Under the pieces are notes generated by a model. It worked only from the letters and a program-made list of their open reading frames with translations. It was not told the DNA's origin and made no database searches. Made by a program: the position numbers and the translations under genes. From assembly GCA_020027535.1 (NCBI GenBank), contig JAHRAK010000127.1:1-41162 (forward strand): 41,162 nucleotides of DNA, given 5' to 3'. Shown in pieces: positions 24,760 to 33,214 of this stretch. Positions within the stretch are counted from its first letter, which is position 1, and each line of letters starts with the position of its first letter. The DNA comes from Nitrospirales bacterium (GTDB lineage: Bacteria > Nitrospirota > Nitrospiria > Nitrospirales > UBA8639).

Positions 24760-25674
24760 TCAGGATGCCTGTTTGACGGCCTCGACGTCTTTGGCGCAAC
24801 GAAACCCGATCGTCGCGTCGGTTCGCCACATTTTGGCTGAAAACCGTTTAGTCAATCTCGCGTTAAGTTTGGAATCACGCCAGGTTCCTCTTCGAATGAC
24901 TTTAAATTCCGTGCTGTCCGGCCCGGGAGGATCGCGAAATGGTGAATTTTGATAATATTGAGAGTCATAGGTATCCGTCACCCATTCGGAAACGTTTCCC
25001 GCCATGTCGTAGACCCCATACGGACTCCGCCCGTCTTCAAAAGAACCCACGGGCGCCAAATACTTGAACCCATCGTCTTCCCCGTCAATATTGGACACCA
25101 TGTAGCTGAACTCATTCCCCCAAGGATAGAGTCGGCGCCCTTCCCCACGAGCGGCCTTCTCCCATTCGGCTTCGGTCGGCAGTCGTTTCCCCGCCCACCG
25201 GCAATAGCCAAAGGCATCATTCCAGCCAATGCCCACGACGGGAAAATCCGGATCGACGAGTTTGGCAATATCTTCTTCAAAGACCGGCACCTGGGGTTTC
25301 CCTCGCTTGGTCATCTTGACAAAACGATCGTATTCCGACTGGGTGACTTCCTTGAGATCGATAAAGTACGTCCGCACGTACACCGGATGAGCAGGGGCTT
25401 CATCGGGATCCCCCTGATCATACCCCATGGTAAAAGGCCCTTCGGGGATTTCGACCATCTCACGGCCTTCATCTCCGACCAGCGTACGATACATCGAAAA
25501 ATCACGGACTTTCACCGGAGTAATGACCCGAGGCTTGGCCGTTTGAGAATTAGAGACCAGCCTGTCCAATTCCTGTTTCCCTTTATACGTTTCATAGATC
25601 AGCATGACCATCATCAAGATAAACGAGGCAAAGACAAAGATGATGGAGCCGATCAGTACCGCGCGATTTTCCAT
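24760..25674 (-). CDS. membrane-anchored SUMF1/FGE-fold protein, copy B
   Basis: A 304-aa protein with one N-terminal membrane helix (about 7-28, SIIFVFASFILMMVML) and a SUMF1 domain (about 72-297). Motifs include MVEIPEGPFTMGYDQGDPDEAPAHPVY, VGIGWNDAFGYCRWAGKRLPTEAEWEKAARG, YPWGNEF, YDMAGNVSEWVTD and IGFRCA. The segment VIRRGTWRDSKLNARLTKR lacks the catalytic Cys pair of FGE. It is a diverged paralog of the next gene. Both lie in the transcript that starts upstream of bd-like oxidase 2, suggesting a structural or assembly role near that oxidase (inference). Confidence 0.85.
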   Translation of the reverse strand: MENRAVLIGSIIFVFASFILMMVMLIYETYKGKQELDRLVSNSQTAKPRVITPVKVRDFSMYRTLVGDEGREMVEIPEGPFTMGYDQGDPDEAPAHPVYVRTYFIDLKEVTQSEYDRFVKMTKRGKPQVPVFEEDIAKLVDPDFPVVGIGWNDAFGYCRWAGKRLPTEAEWEKAARGEGRRLYPWGNEFSYMVSNIDGEDDGFKYLAPVGSFEDGRSPYGVYDMAGNVSEWVTDTYDSQYYQNSPFRDPPGPDSTEFKVIRRGTWRDSKLNARLTKRFSAKMWRTDATIGFRCAKDVEAVKQAS

Positions 25675-25732
25675 GACTCTCCCGTTGGTCCCCTAGAAAG
25701 GTTCAACCGGGAACCCCCTTCCCGTTCCAGCC

Positions 25733-26104
25733 TTACGCTTCGTGGTCGGAAGAGGCCTGCACCGGTTTTCGCCAAAACACGTCAATCAACATCGAGATCC
25801 AAATCCCCAAAAATCCGCCCATCGCCGCGCCGGATCCCGCGCCGACCGTAATGTTTTCAGGGCCGGAAACGGCCCAGGCCAGCGCACCCCCTAAAACCGT
25901 TCCGACAAAAATCCCGAAAAAAAACCGCCGCCCACCGATCAGTCCGATCCCGATCCCTAACATGACCCCCAGCCCGGCGGCAAAATAAAGAAAAGAGTCG
26001 CCCAGGAGGATTCCAATGAGCACCCCGACCGTCCCCATGACCACCACGCCCAGGAATACGTCTATAATCGTTCCTTTAGAAATCGAAGGGTTCCTCCTCG
26101 TCAC
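25733..26104 (-). CDS. small glycine-rich membrane protein
   Basis: A 123-aa protein with four hydrophobic segments (about 15-34, 38-56, 60-80 and 85-110) rich in Gly and small residues, reminiscent of glycine-zipper membrane proteins. No known catalytic motif. It starts 14 bases after the DUF3047 gene and belongs to the oxidase-2 gene group. Function unknown. Confidence 0.7.
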   Translation of the reverse strand: MTRRNPSISKGTIIDVFLGVVVMGTVGVLIGILLGDSFLYFAAGLGVMLGIGIGLIGGRRFFFGIFVGTVLGGALAWAVSGPENITVGAGSGAAMGGFLGIWISMLIDVFWRKPVQASSDHEA

Positions 26105-26118
26105 GAGGCCGCAAGGCG

Positions 26119-26760
26119 TTATTCCGCACGAACCTCAATTGAACCGAAATCGATTTCCACCCCGGGGCCACTTTGAAGAGAAAGGCCCCACGCCCGCGGA
26201 GCCGGGTCATGATCATGAATCTCTTTAAAGTCTTTGTAGGCATTGACCTCTTCTTCCACCCATTCACCCAACGGATGGGGGCCTGAACGAACCACGACCT
26301 CCGCCGCGCCGAACATACCGCCATCCGTGATGGAACCCATGGGTTTCGTGCCACTCCAGATGTACTTCGTCGACACCGGAATAAACATCAAATCCGTATC
26401 CAGATTCGCAAAGAGCGCTGCAATAAAATCGGTGTTCTCCGGGACGACGTGCAGGCGCCACCGCCACGTCAAAATCGGGTGGGTTTGGGGATTCCAATCA
26501 ATGTTTTTGGTATAGACCCGCTGGTTCGCTCCCTTGCCTTTCAAAAACACGGTGCCCCCTTGACGATGAAGGGAGTACGCCTCTTTTGCGGTGATCGTAC
26601 TTCGTGACCCGTCCCATCCTTTCGGGAACTGCTCTTCATCCGGATTTTGAAAATTTTCAAGCGTCACCGCCTGCGAGAAAACCTGCTCACTCGCCATGAA
26701 AAAGGGAACGAGGAGCACAAACAGGGCAAGGCACTTCCTGAGTATTTTTCCCATCCTCAT
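26119..26760 (-). CDS. secreted DUF3047 family protein
   Basis: A 213-aa protein with a signal peptide (about 1-30, cleavage after VFSQA) and a beta-rich body of DUF3047 type. Diagnostic features are the opening NFQNP...[17 protein letters not shown] segment (here [10 protein letters not shown]), the Asp-rich FANLDTDL, and [15 protein letters not shown]. Its ATG overlaps the stop of bd-like oxidase 2 by four bases (ATGA), so it is translationally coupled to the oxidase. It may help an outer-face assembly step, but the family has no settled function. Confidence 0.8.
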   Translation of the reverse strand: MRMGKILRKCLALFVLLVPFFMASEQVFSQAVTLENFQNPDEEQFPKGWDGSRSTITAKEAYSLHRQGGTVFLKGKGANQRVYTKNIDWNPQTHPILTWRWRLHVVPENTDFIAALFANLDTDLMFIPVSTKYIWSGTKPMGSITDGGMFGAAEVVVRSGPHPLGEWVEEEVNAYKDFKEIHDHDPAPRAWGLSLQSGPGVEIDFGSIEVRAE

Positions 26761-28622
26761 GCCGATTCCTCTCTCGAGAACGCCTGCACGAAAGACACGC
26801 GTCCGGTTTCAGCCGGTGCGTCTTTTTCCGCCACGGCCAACCGCCTGTCTCTCGTGGCCAACCAAAACATGAAAAACACCGAAACCCAGAATAACACCAT
26901 ATTGATGGTCACCATTTTGGCGACAAAGATAATGGGCGGGGTAAAGGCCCAAGGAGAAAGATCCGCCATCAGTTCATTCACGTGCCATCCTAAGCGACCG
27001 GCTGACCGGATATACCCCATCAACCCCATGACCCAGGAAAAGGTCGCGGCGACCCCGAACAACGCCACCATCCCTCGAACGGAGATCCTGCCCCATTGGA
27101 TGGGACCTCGAAGTTCGCTCCCCTTCAATAGAAAATGATTGATCACCAACCCTCCGAGCAAGACCGTCGCCGTAGTCGCCCCCTGCGGAATGGACAAACC
27201 CACCCGGATCTGGGCGGGAATAAAAAACCCGTAAATCGCGACCCAGACGATATTGGCCATGCCCGCGATGAACAAGACCCCGATCGCGACGTTGCCCGCC
27301 GCAGCCCAGGGGACGGTAATGATCCGGTTGGCGCGGCGATACAACAGGTAGCTCAAGGCCGTCAGACAGATCATGATATTAATAGCGCCGTTTTTTGCAG
27401 ACATCACCCCGAATTGCCCAATGACGGGATGTTGCGCCGCGCCCATGGCTTTCATTTCACTGGGGGTCATGGCAATGGTATGAGGCGTGAACCAGACCAG
27501 AAACGACACCATCAGCCCCCCGAGGATAAATTTAAAATAGGGATGATACCGCTCCCCGTCACGCAACCGTCCCAAGGACTGCCAGATGTAATAATTAATG
27601 CCAAGGAACAGCGCGCCGATGGTGGTGGCCTGAACCACGAAAAGCCAGGACAACAACCCGCCCATCATGGTCATGCCCATCTCCTGACGAAATTCAAAGA
27701 CGGAGCGCATCAGCCAATACCCGGCAAAGGGCATGGGGAGCAAGGCACAGACCACCACGACAATGAACACGTAACCCACCCAATCGTAATACGCCCGCTC
27801 TTCCCGGACCCGGGTCTTCAAAAACCGATACGCCGCATAAGCCACGACGACGGCTCCCCCGGACATGATATCCGCCAGAAACCGATGGGCATTGAGCGGA
27901 TTCCATAACGGCGAATGCAATAAATGCCACACGTTCCCCAGAAACTGTCCCTCGGCATTCACCCCCGCGGGTGCCATCATAAAAGACGCCCAGGAATTGG
28001 CCAACAGGAGTAACAGCACACCCATGGCATTCGCGACGACCCCGATCGACAGATGCACCCATTTCCCGGCTCCGTGGGCCAGGCGATCCCAACTGTAGTA
28101 GTACAACACGAGGAGAAAGGATTCACCCCAAAACACCGCGGCATACAGCGGCATCATCTGTTTAAACGTCGATCCCATGTACTTCATAAAAACGGGATAG
28201 AACGTCAAAAACGCACCCAGCATGACACTGCCAAGCAGCGCCGTGACCGAGAGCGAGAGCACCCCGACGCGAAGAATATCGCGACCGAGTCCATCGTAGC
28301 GTGCAGCTGTCTGCGGATCACGACGGGACAGGCCCAAAAATTCCAGGAGAAACGCAAATAACGGGAGCGCCAGGACAAACCCTCCGAAATAGGTATGCTG
28401 CTGAGTAACGAGCCAGATGACAATCCGGTTATCGAGCGGTTGCCATTGTGGGTAAGCGGATGCAGTTTCTGCGGCCGGAGGGCCTTGAGGGGTTCCTTCG
28501 ATCTTATAATAGACGTCGTGGTTCCGGGGAGTAAGAGAGGAGGCATCCGGACCAGCCCACCCCGGCGTTGGGGCAACGAGTGAACAGAGCAGGACGAATA
28601 AAACTGGCAAACCGATCTTCAT
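26757..28622 (-). CDS. cytochrome bd-like oxidase, copy 2 (Nitrospira type)
   Basis: A 621-aa polytopic protein, paralog of the one at 21268-23232 and collinear over nearly its whole length. It has a signal-like N-terminus (1-23, ending GWAG) and about fourteen hydrophobic segments. The reading frame is open far upstream to 29156, but that part overlaps the previous gene and is ignored; ATG at 28622 gives a proper signal peptide, with GTG at 28631 as an alternative. The His set is conserved: QQHTYFG (His76), KWVHLS, WHLLHS, NAHR, TPHT, AQHPV and GWHVNE. The Gly/Ala linker of copy 1 is missing. Unlike copy 1 it has no cytochrome c genes next to it, so it may use a different donor or act under different oxygen levels (inference). 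Confidence 0.85.
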   Translation of the reverse strand: MKIGLPVLFVLLCSLVAPTPGWAGPDASSLTPRNHDVYYKIEGTPQGPPAAETASAYPQWQPLDNRIVIWLVTQQHTYFGGFVLALPLFAFLLEFLGLSRRDPQTAARYDGLGRDILRVGVLSLSVTALLGSVMLGAFLTFYPVFMKYMGSTFKQMMPLYAAVFWGESFLLVLYYYSWDRLAHGAGKWVHLSIGVVANAMGVLLLLLANSWASFMMAPAGVNAEGQFLGNVWHLLHSPLWNPLNAHRFLADIMSGGAVVVAYAAYRFLKTRVREERAYYDWVGYVFIVVVVCALLPMPFAGYWLMRSVFEFRQEMGMTMMGGLLSWLFVVQATTIGALFLGINYYIWQSLGRLRDGERYHPYFKFILGGLMVSFLVWFTPHTIAMTPSEMKAMGAAQHPVIGQFGVMSAKNGAINIMICLTALSYLLYRRANRIITVPWAAAGNVAIGVLFIAGMANIVWVAIYGFFIPAQIRVGLSIPQGATTATVLLGGLVINHFLLKGSELRGPIQWGRISVRGMVALFGVAATFSWVMGLMGYIRSAGRLGWHVNELMADLSPWAFTPPIIFVAKMVTINMVLFWVSVFFMFWLATRDRRLAVAEKDAPAETGRVSFVQAFSREESA

Positions 28623-28648
28623 GAAAGCCACTCTCGTGGGGGTTCCCC

Positions 28649-29707
28649 CTACCGTATCTCGACGGGGTTGGGCTTCCGTCCTGACGCCACCCACCCGGTT
28701 TTGGCTAAAATTTCCATCACAAACGGACAACGCGTCAACCCTTCGGAAAATCCGCCTTGTGTTTGAGCCTCCACAAAGACCCGGGCCCCCAAAAAATAGC
28801 CATACCCCGCCATCAGCCCCGCGGTCACCCCACCAACGACCGGATGAACGAAAAAAGGCTCTTCTGCAACCTGCAAAACAAACGCGATGAAGCCGATTTG
28901 CACTAAATAGTAAGTCAATGCAAAAGTCAAACAAGGCCACGTCCAAAACCGGCAGGCTTCCCACCAGGAGTGTATTTTGAAGCGATCCGAGAAGAGTTCG
29001 AGCGGATGTTTCCCGGACAAAAATGCTCCATGAGCAAAACACGCCGCCACGACACAGACCAGCACCGCCTGTCCGACCTCCATCCCTTCCGCCGTCCAAC
29101 CGAGGCGATAGACGGCCGCAGCCATTCCACCGGCAACGAAGCCCGCTCCCACCCATGGGGCCAAATGAGAAAAGTCACGCTGGATCAATTCACGAAACGA
29201 CCCGCCGTCGGGAAAGGTCACCATACGCACGCCCCGGGATTCCGTGCGGACCACGTGCCCGATTTCAAAGGCATCACGAGTGACCGCCGTACAGGGGATA
29301 ATCAGGGCCATCATGGCCGGGCCTTCAGGGTGAACCAGAAAATGATAATCGACGAAGAGAGCCAGGATCGCCAACACCAACAACGAAAGCTGCACGCCGT
29401 AGACAAACCCGATCCATCCGCCGACCCAGAGAAGACGACCGGGACTATCGGTGTGGCAAATCCCGGCGAATGACTCCCGACGTCCCATCGCATACGCCCA
29501 ATACGCGGTGAGCGTCGAAAGGAGGCCGCTGAACGCCAACAAGGCCAGCGGGTCGGATAACGGCAGAACGTCCTTTAAAAGACGATAGAGAACAAAAGCC
29601 ACAAACCCCGGAGCGAGCATCACCCAACGCTTCCGCCTTCGAACGTCGGGTTCAGTGACGACCGCGTTCAGTTGGGGAATCACCCGGAGTACGAGTCGAT
29701 GCAGCAT
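28649..29707 (-). CDS. polytopic membrane protein of unknown family
   Basis: A 352-aa protein with about eight hydrophobic segments: residues 29-45, 52-75, 90-120, 130-145, 190-212, 217-235, 265-285 and 293-312. There is a soluble loop around DAFEIGHVVRTESRGVRMVTFPDGG. I do not recognise the family. It contains scattered His and Cys but no clear cofactor motif. It stands 26 bases upstream of bd-like oxidase 2 in the same direction, so it is a candidate membrane partner or assembly factor of that oxidase. The ribosome-binding site is weak (GAGAG). Confidence 0.7.
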   Translation of the reverse strand: MLHRLVLRVIPQLNAVVTEPDVRRRKRWVMLAPGFVAFVLYRLLKDVLPLSDPLALLAFSGLLSTLTAYWAYAMGRRESFAGICHTDSPGRLLWVGGWIGFVYGVQLSLLVLAILALFVDYHFLVHPEGPAMMALIIPCTAVTRDAFEIGHVVRTESRGVRMVTFPDGGSFRELIQRDFSHLAPWVGAGFVAGGMAAAVYRLGWTAEGMEVGQAVLVCVVAACFAHGAFLSGKHPLELFSDRFKIHSWWEACRFWTWPCLTFALTYYLVQIGFIAFVLQVAEEPFFVHPVVGGVTAGLMAGYGYFLGARVFVEAQTQGGFSEGLTRCPFVMEILAKTGWVASGRKPNPVEIR

Positions 29708-29768
29708 CGGAATCTCTCAAGGGACAGAAACTTCAAATTGTCATCGAGACGAAAACAATCTCATTCAG

Positions 29769-29815
29769 GCCCCCTCTCCTGTTCCCCTCCTTTGTAAGGA
29801 GGGGCGAGGGGAGGT
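29769..29815. repeat. dispersed GC-rich palindromic intergenic repeat
   Basis: CCCCTCC (29784-29790) pairs with GGAGGGG (29798-29804), and outer CCCCTC blocks pair with GAGGGG blocks. This style of intergenic palindrome is widely dispersed in bacterial genomes. It separates the PCP_red gene from the next membrane gene and might act as a weak terminator. Confidence 0.5.
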
Positions 29816-29847
29816 AGAATTTTGCCGGCACGGAGACGTCTGACGCG

Positions 29848-30327
29848 TTACGACTTCGGGGTCGCCATACCGAAATAGCGGGTCTTGATTTCTTCCATCA
29901 ATTCCACCGTGACTTCCGCCATGCCTCTGTCCTGAGCCGTACGTTCCAACTCCACGCGCGCCATCGCACGAACCGGTCCCGGGATTCGTGACAAACGACG
30001 TTTCGCATCAGGATGCCACGACACCATCCCATGGTTCCCGGCTTCCGTCATTATGTCGGTCGAGACCACTTTGATGCTTTTTCGATCCGCATAGTCTTCC
30101 ACCTCCCGCCGGACAAGAGGTTCCACGTACGGTGGCAACCGGTCCAACCGATGTTGAGCCTCATCAGTCCAGACCAGGCGGTCGAACAGCAAGCTGGCAT
30201 TGCGATGGTCCGTTTCGATTCCCAGCCGAAAACCACAATGGTCACAACGATAACGAAGAAAGGCCTGAACGTCGTCCCATTCTTCAAGAGCCTCACATCG
30301 GAAATCCGAGCCGCAGGCACATTGCAT
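29848..30327 (-). CDS. zinc-ribbon protein with two tandem PCP_red-type domains
   Basis: A 159-aa soluble protein. The N-terminal part has CxC (3-5), a further Cys11 and CDHC (28-31), a probable zinc ribbon. Two copies of the short helical PCP_red motif follow, known from the C-terminus of light-independent protochlorophyllide reductase BchB: WTDEAQHRLDRLPPYVEP..VEDYA (53-96) and WHPDAKRRLSRIPGPVRA..LERTA (104-145). The organism shows no sign of phototrophy here, so the domain must serve another role, perhaps binding FeS or heme proteins (inference). ATG at 30327 is chosen over the GTG just before it. It lies seven bases after the DUF420 gene. Confidence 0.75.
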   Translation of the reverse strand: MQCACGSDFRCEALEEWDDVQAFLRYRCDHCGFRLGIETDHRNASLLFDRLVWTDEAQHRLDRLPPYVEPLVRREVEDYADRKSIKVVSTDIMTEAGNHGMVSWHPDAKRRLSRIPGPVRAMARVELERTAQDRGMAEVTVELMEEIKTRYFGMATPKS

Positions 30328-30334
30328 CACGGGA

Positions 30335-31051
30335 CTACCCGATTCTTCCGGGATACAGAATATACAGCATGGTATAGGTCATACTGCCCGTCACGAACAA
30401 CACGCAATACACCACCATGGTAAACCGGCCCAGGATCCGATGACGTCGCGCCCCATTCGGCCACATCCGTTGGATGCCCACCTCGACGCCGAACACCAGG
30501 GCAATGAGCATGAGAAGCCCGAGATAGACGCCGAACTTGCCCATGGAAAACCCGCTGGCGGCCACGCGACTGAAAAACAACAGCAGCACCAGAGCCGTCA
30601 CCCCACCAAATATGACTGCTATTTTTTTTCCGGTGGTTTGGAGGATAGCCTCATGCAACTTCCGTTGGCCATTGATAAATGTTTGAGAGCGAAATCCCAG
30701 GACAATCATGTAAATGGCCATGATCAATCCGAGCACGACCAAAAGAATGTGAAAGGTCAAGAGGGGAACAAACACGTGATCGTACAAAGCCTGTGACCCG
30801 CCGAACCCTTCCTTGCCTTCAAAGGCCAACACGCCGAGCTGGCGAAACAGATAATAACTCGTAAAAAACGCCAGCATGGCGATCATGCCGCCCAGCATCA
30901 ACCAATGATGCCCGTCCCCTTTACGTTTTTTTGCCTGTATCCACCCGACGATAAACAGCCCGGTGAACAACGTCGCCATCAACTGACTGATATCGGCCCC
31001 CATGGTGGCATGCGTCCCGACGAACCCCGGATCTCGTAACCATTCAGCCAT
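30335..31051 (-). CDS. DUF420-like heptahelical membrane protein
   Basis: A 238-aa protein with about six or seven membrane segments. The layout resembles DUF420 (COG2322): histidines in HHWLMLGGMIAMLAFFTSYYLFR, DHVFVPLLTFHILLVVLGL, and the closing RRHRILGRFTMVVYCVLFVTGSMTYTML pattern. DUF420 proteins are often found beside heme-copper oxidases or copper genes, and the paired histidines could bind metal. Its ATG follows the TAA of the methyltransferase gene with no gap. Confidence 0.75.
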   Translation of the reverse strand: MAEWLRDPGFVGTHATMGADISQLMATLFTGLFIVGWIQAKKRKGDGHHWLMLGGMIAMLAFFTSYYLFRQLGVLAFEGKEGFGGSQALYDHVFVPLLTFHILLVVLGLIMAIYMIVLGFRSQTFINGQRKLHEAILQTTGKKIAVIFGGVTALVLLLFFSRVAASGFSMGKFGVYLGLLMLIALVFGVEVGIQRMWPNGARRHRILGRFTMVVYCVLFVTGSMTYTMLYILYPGRIG

Positions 31052-32041
31052 TTAGTCCTCTCCTGATTTGATTCCCTGAACAATCGCCCGCGGGTCCAGT
31101 TCCGTGACGGATGCAAAGCCGGCCCGGGTCATCCAATCCATGGCCTCCTGAGTCGTGAAACACGCTCCCTCTTCCGTATTGACCAGAATATGCACGGCAA
31201 ATGCCGTGGTCCAGGCAGGACTCGTTCGGTCCGGGTCCAAAAACCGATCCTTGATCACCAACCGCCCCGTGCCGGTGAGATGAGAAAAGGTCTTACGCAC
31301 CAACGCGGCATTGGTTTGCGCATCCTGGTAATGGAGCACGTCGGACAAAAGCACCAGATCATAGAGCCCGCCCAAGGAATCCGTATTGAAATTGCCGGGC
31401 ATGAGGGCAATACGATCTTCCAACCCGGCTTCCTTGATGGACCGTTCGGTCACCTGGAGAGTGGAAGGCAAATCAAACACCGTGGCGTGGAGATAGGGAT
31501 ACTCCCGGCAAAAGGCAATCGCATTCGTCCCGGCTCCACCGCCGACGTCCAGCATACGTTCAACGCCGTCCAGTTGCAGAACCTTCGCGAGGGCGACTCC
31601 ACTCCCCCGGCCGATCCGGTCCAGCACCGCCAACACGTTGGCGCCCATTTCCGGATTGGTTTCAAACACGTGCCGGCGGACCGGAGAGACGCCGGTTCGG
31701 ATCGTCTCCTCCAGTTTCCCCCAATTCATCCATTCCGAATCGTGTAAAACCAGAAGGTGACCGACGTAATCCGGACTGACTTTCACCAGATGTTTCCGGG
31801 CGACGCCGGTATTCGCAAATCGACCCTCGTGTTTGGTCAAAATCCGCATCGCGGCCAACGCATGTAAGACGAGGCTCAACGCCCGTTCATCGAGAGATAA
31901 ACGCTGGGCCAACTCAGAGGGAGAGTCGGAACGACCATCCAAGGCTGAAAAAAGATCCAGCTTGATCGCCGTGAGGAGAATTTTCGTCTCCCAGTAATAC
32001 CCGATCTGAAATATTTCTGCGAGAGAGAGCCCCCGAGGCAC
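31052..32041 (-). CDS. class I SAM-dependent O-methyltransferase (PF00891-like)
   Basis: A 329-aa enzyme. Residues 1-95 form the winged-helix dimerization domain typical of plant-type/ASMT O-methyltransferases. The SAM site is MLDVGGGAGTNA (about 162-173), followed by TVFDLPSTL, and the catalytic His region SDVLHYQD (about 225-232). The substrate is not evident; a quinone or other phenolic compound is possible. The start is a GTG at 32041 with AAGGA six bases before it. It is the first gene of the transcript that runs into the DUF420 and PCP_red genes, as a terminator lies just upstream. Confidence 0.85.
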   Translation of the reverse strand: MPRGLSLAEIFQIGYYWETKILLTAIKLDLFSALDGRSDSPSELAQRLSLDERALSLVLHALAAMRILTKHEGRFANTGVARKHLVKVSPDYVGHLLVLHDSEWMNWGKLEETIRTGVSPVRRHVFETNPEMGANVLAVLDRIGRGSGVALAKVLQLDGVERMLDVGGGAGTNAIAFCREYPYLHATVFDLPSTLQVTERSIKEAGLEDRIALMPGNFNTDSLGGLYDLVLLSDVLHYQDAQTNAALVRKTFSHLTGTGRLVIKDRFLDPDRTSPAWTTAFAVHILVNTEEGACFTTQEAMDWMTRAGFASVTELDPRAIVQGIKSGED

Positions 32042-32054
32042 AACAAGTCCTTTC

Positions 32055-32088
32055 CCTCACCCTGGCCCTCTCCCGGGGGAGAGGGAAA
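32055..32088. repeat. dispersed palindromic repeat (CCCTCTCCC type)
   Basis: CCCTCTCCC (32066-32074) pairs with GGGAGAGGG (32077-32085) in the leader of the methyltransferase gene. It is of the dispersed intergenic palindrome type and close to the start codon, where a strong hairpin might reduce expression. Confidence 0.5.
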
Positions 32089-32141
32089 TCTACCAGATAG
32101 TAACGGGCTCGAACCGGCGAACGCAAGGGAAAGCCCGCGAC

Positions 32142-32180
32142 AAAAAAAGGGCGGCAACGAGAAGCCGTTGCCGCCCTTTT
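32142..32180 (-). terminator. intrinsic terminator of the single cupredoxin-type gene
   Basis: GGGCGGCAACG (32149-32159) pairs perfectly with CGTTGCCGCCC (32166-32176), six-base loop. Seven T residues follow on the minus strand (and four on the plus). It ends the transcript of the gene at 32203-33000. Confidence 0.9.
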
Positions 32181-32202
32181 AATGTTCCCGAAAACGAAAA
32201 CG

Positions 32203-33000
32203 TCACTTACCTTTAAACTTATTTTTCTTCTTGATGTCGAAGTTGGCTTCAACGGTCGCGCCATCCTTGACTTCGACTTCCATGGTCACGTTGCCGGCCA
32301 CCGGGTGCCAAGCCAGAACCTTGTGTTTGCCTGCGGGGACATCCGTAATCTCAAAAGACCCGTCTCCACCGGACTTGCCAAAATGGCCGTTGGTCACCGG
32401 CAAAAACCAGGCTTGCATAAATTCGTGCTGGTCACATTGCAACCGGAGAACGGAACCTTTTCTGGCCATACGCATCTTGATTTTCTTGTCCAGCTTGTCG
32501 CCTTTTTTGGCCAACCCGATATTAAACAGGGTCGAAGATTTCGCACCGAGCACGTCAAAGCTATGGGGATTGTGCAACACCCCTTCTTTGGACTTGGGAT
32601 CATTGGCATCCGCATCGCCATTTTCCACGATGAAGTTGCCCTTGTTCACCAGCACCCCGGTAAAGGGCAGGAACTCACACAATTTAGCCATCACTTCAGG
32701 TGTAGACTTAAAGCCTTTGACCTTAATGCCGCGAACCGACACGATCGCATTTTTGAGCCCTTTGTTGGCGTCCACTTCGACTTCTTTCAATAAACGCGTG
32801 TCATCCCCTTTTTGACTGGGATTCTGTTTGCAAAAAGCCGGATTGGGAAATTTGGAAAAGGCAAACTCCTTTGCAGCAATGGGCTTGCCGGAATACATGA
32901 CTTTCCCCTTGATGGTTCCGCCGGCTTGAGCAATCAGTGGCATTGCAACCAGCAACCCACCAAGGAAAACAGACAAAGTAAGCGAGCGACGATTCCTCAT
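32203..33000 (-). CDS. secreted cupredoxin-type protein with beta-sandwich tail, paralog 1
   Basis: A 265-aa protein with a signal peptide (1-26, ending AQA). It is related to the two genes at 37541 and 38465. An N-terminal strand GGTIKGKVMYSG is followed by conserved FC (57) and LCEFLPF (108), a His region NPHSFDV (His143, His146), and QCDQHEFM, giving Cys189-x2-His192-x2-Met195, the spacing of the amicyanin copper loop. A carboxypeptidase-regulatory-like domain begins GDGSFEITDVPAGKHKVLAWHP. The tail is Lys-rich. It has AGGAGG seven bases before the ATG, a near-consensus promoter and its own terminator, so it is likely strongly expressed as a single gene. Probable role: periplasmic copper electron carrier or copper binding (inference). 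Confidence 0.75.
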   Translation of the reverse strand: MRNRRSLTLSVFLGGLLVAMPLIAQAGGTIKGKVMYSGKPIAAKEFAFSKFPNPAFCKQNPSQKGDDTRLLKEVEVDANKGLKNAIVSVRGIKVKGFKSTPEVMAKLCEFLPFTGVLVNKGNFIVENGDADANDPKSKEGVLHNPHSFDVLGAKSSTLFNIGLAKKGDKLDKKIKMRMARKGSVLRLQCDQHEFMQAWFLPVTNGHFGKSGGDGSFEITDVPAGKHKVLAWHPVAGNVTMEVEVKDGATVEANFDIKKKNKFKGK

Positions 33001-33135
33001 AGATATTCCTCCTGGTTGAGAATAATTTTTTGCGAGTCGGTGGGAAAAACCTGACGGCTTTCAGCTCCCAGGCCGCCTCAAATTCATACGATAGGCGAGA
33101 AGTTCCTCGAACTTTCTTCAACGCAACAATTTTTG

Positions 33136-33164
33136 TTTATAACAACCTGAAATGAGGGTGTCAA
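33136..33164 (-). promoter_or_regulatory. near-consensus sigma-70 promoter
   Basis: Minus-strand TTGACA (33164-33159), 17 bases, then TATAAA (33141-33136). Start expected near 33129, with a 130-base leader to the gene at 32203-33000. One of the best promoter matches in the window. Confidence 0.8.
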
Positions 33165-33214
33165 GTCAACCTCTTTCAGGGCTTCATTGACCCTATTTTT
33201 TGCGTGACAGTACC

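Noticed and set aside
23816..25674. Formylglycine-generating (sulfatase-activating) enzymes
   Set aside because: The fold is right but the catalytic cysteines are missing and no sulfatase gene is nearby.
28623..29156. N-terminal extension of bd-like oxidase 2
   Set aside because: The open frame continues upstream but lies inside the preceding membrane-protein gene and yields a Gly/Arg/Cys-rich sequence unlike the paralog; the ATG at 28622 gives a normal signal-like start.
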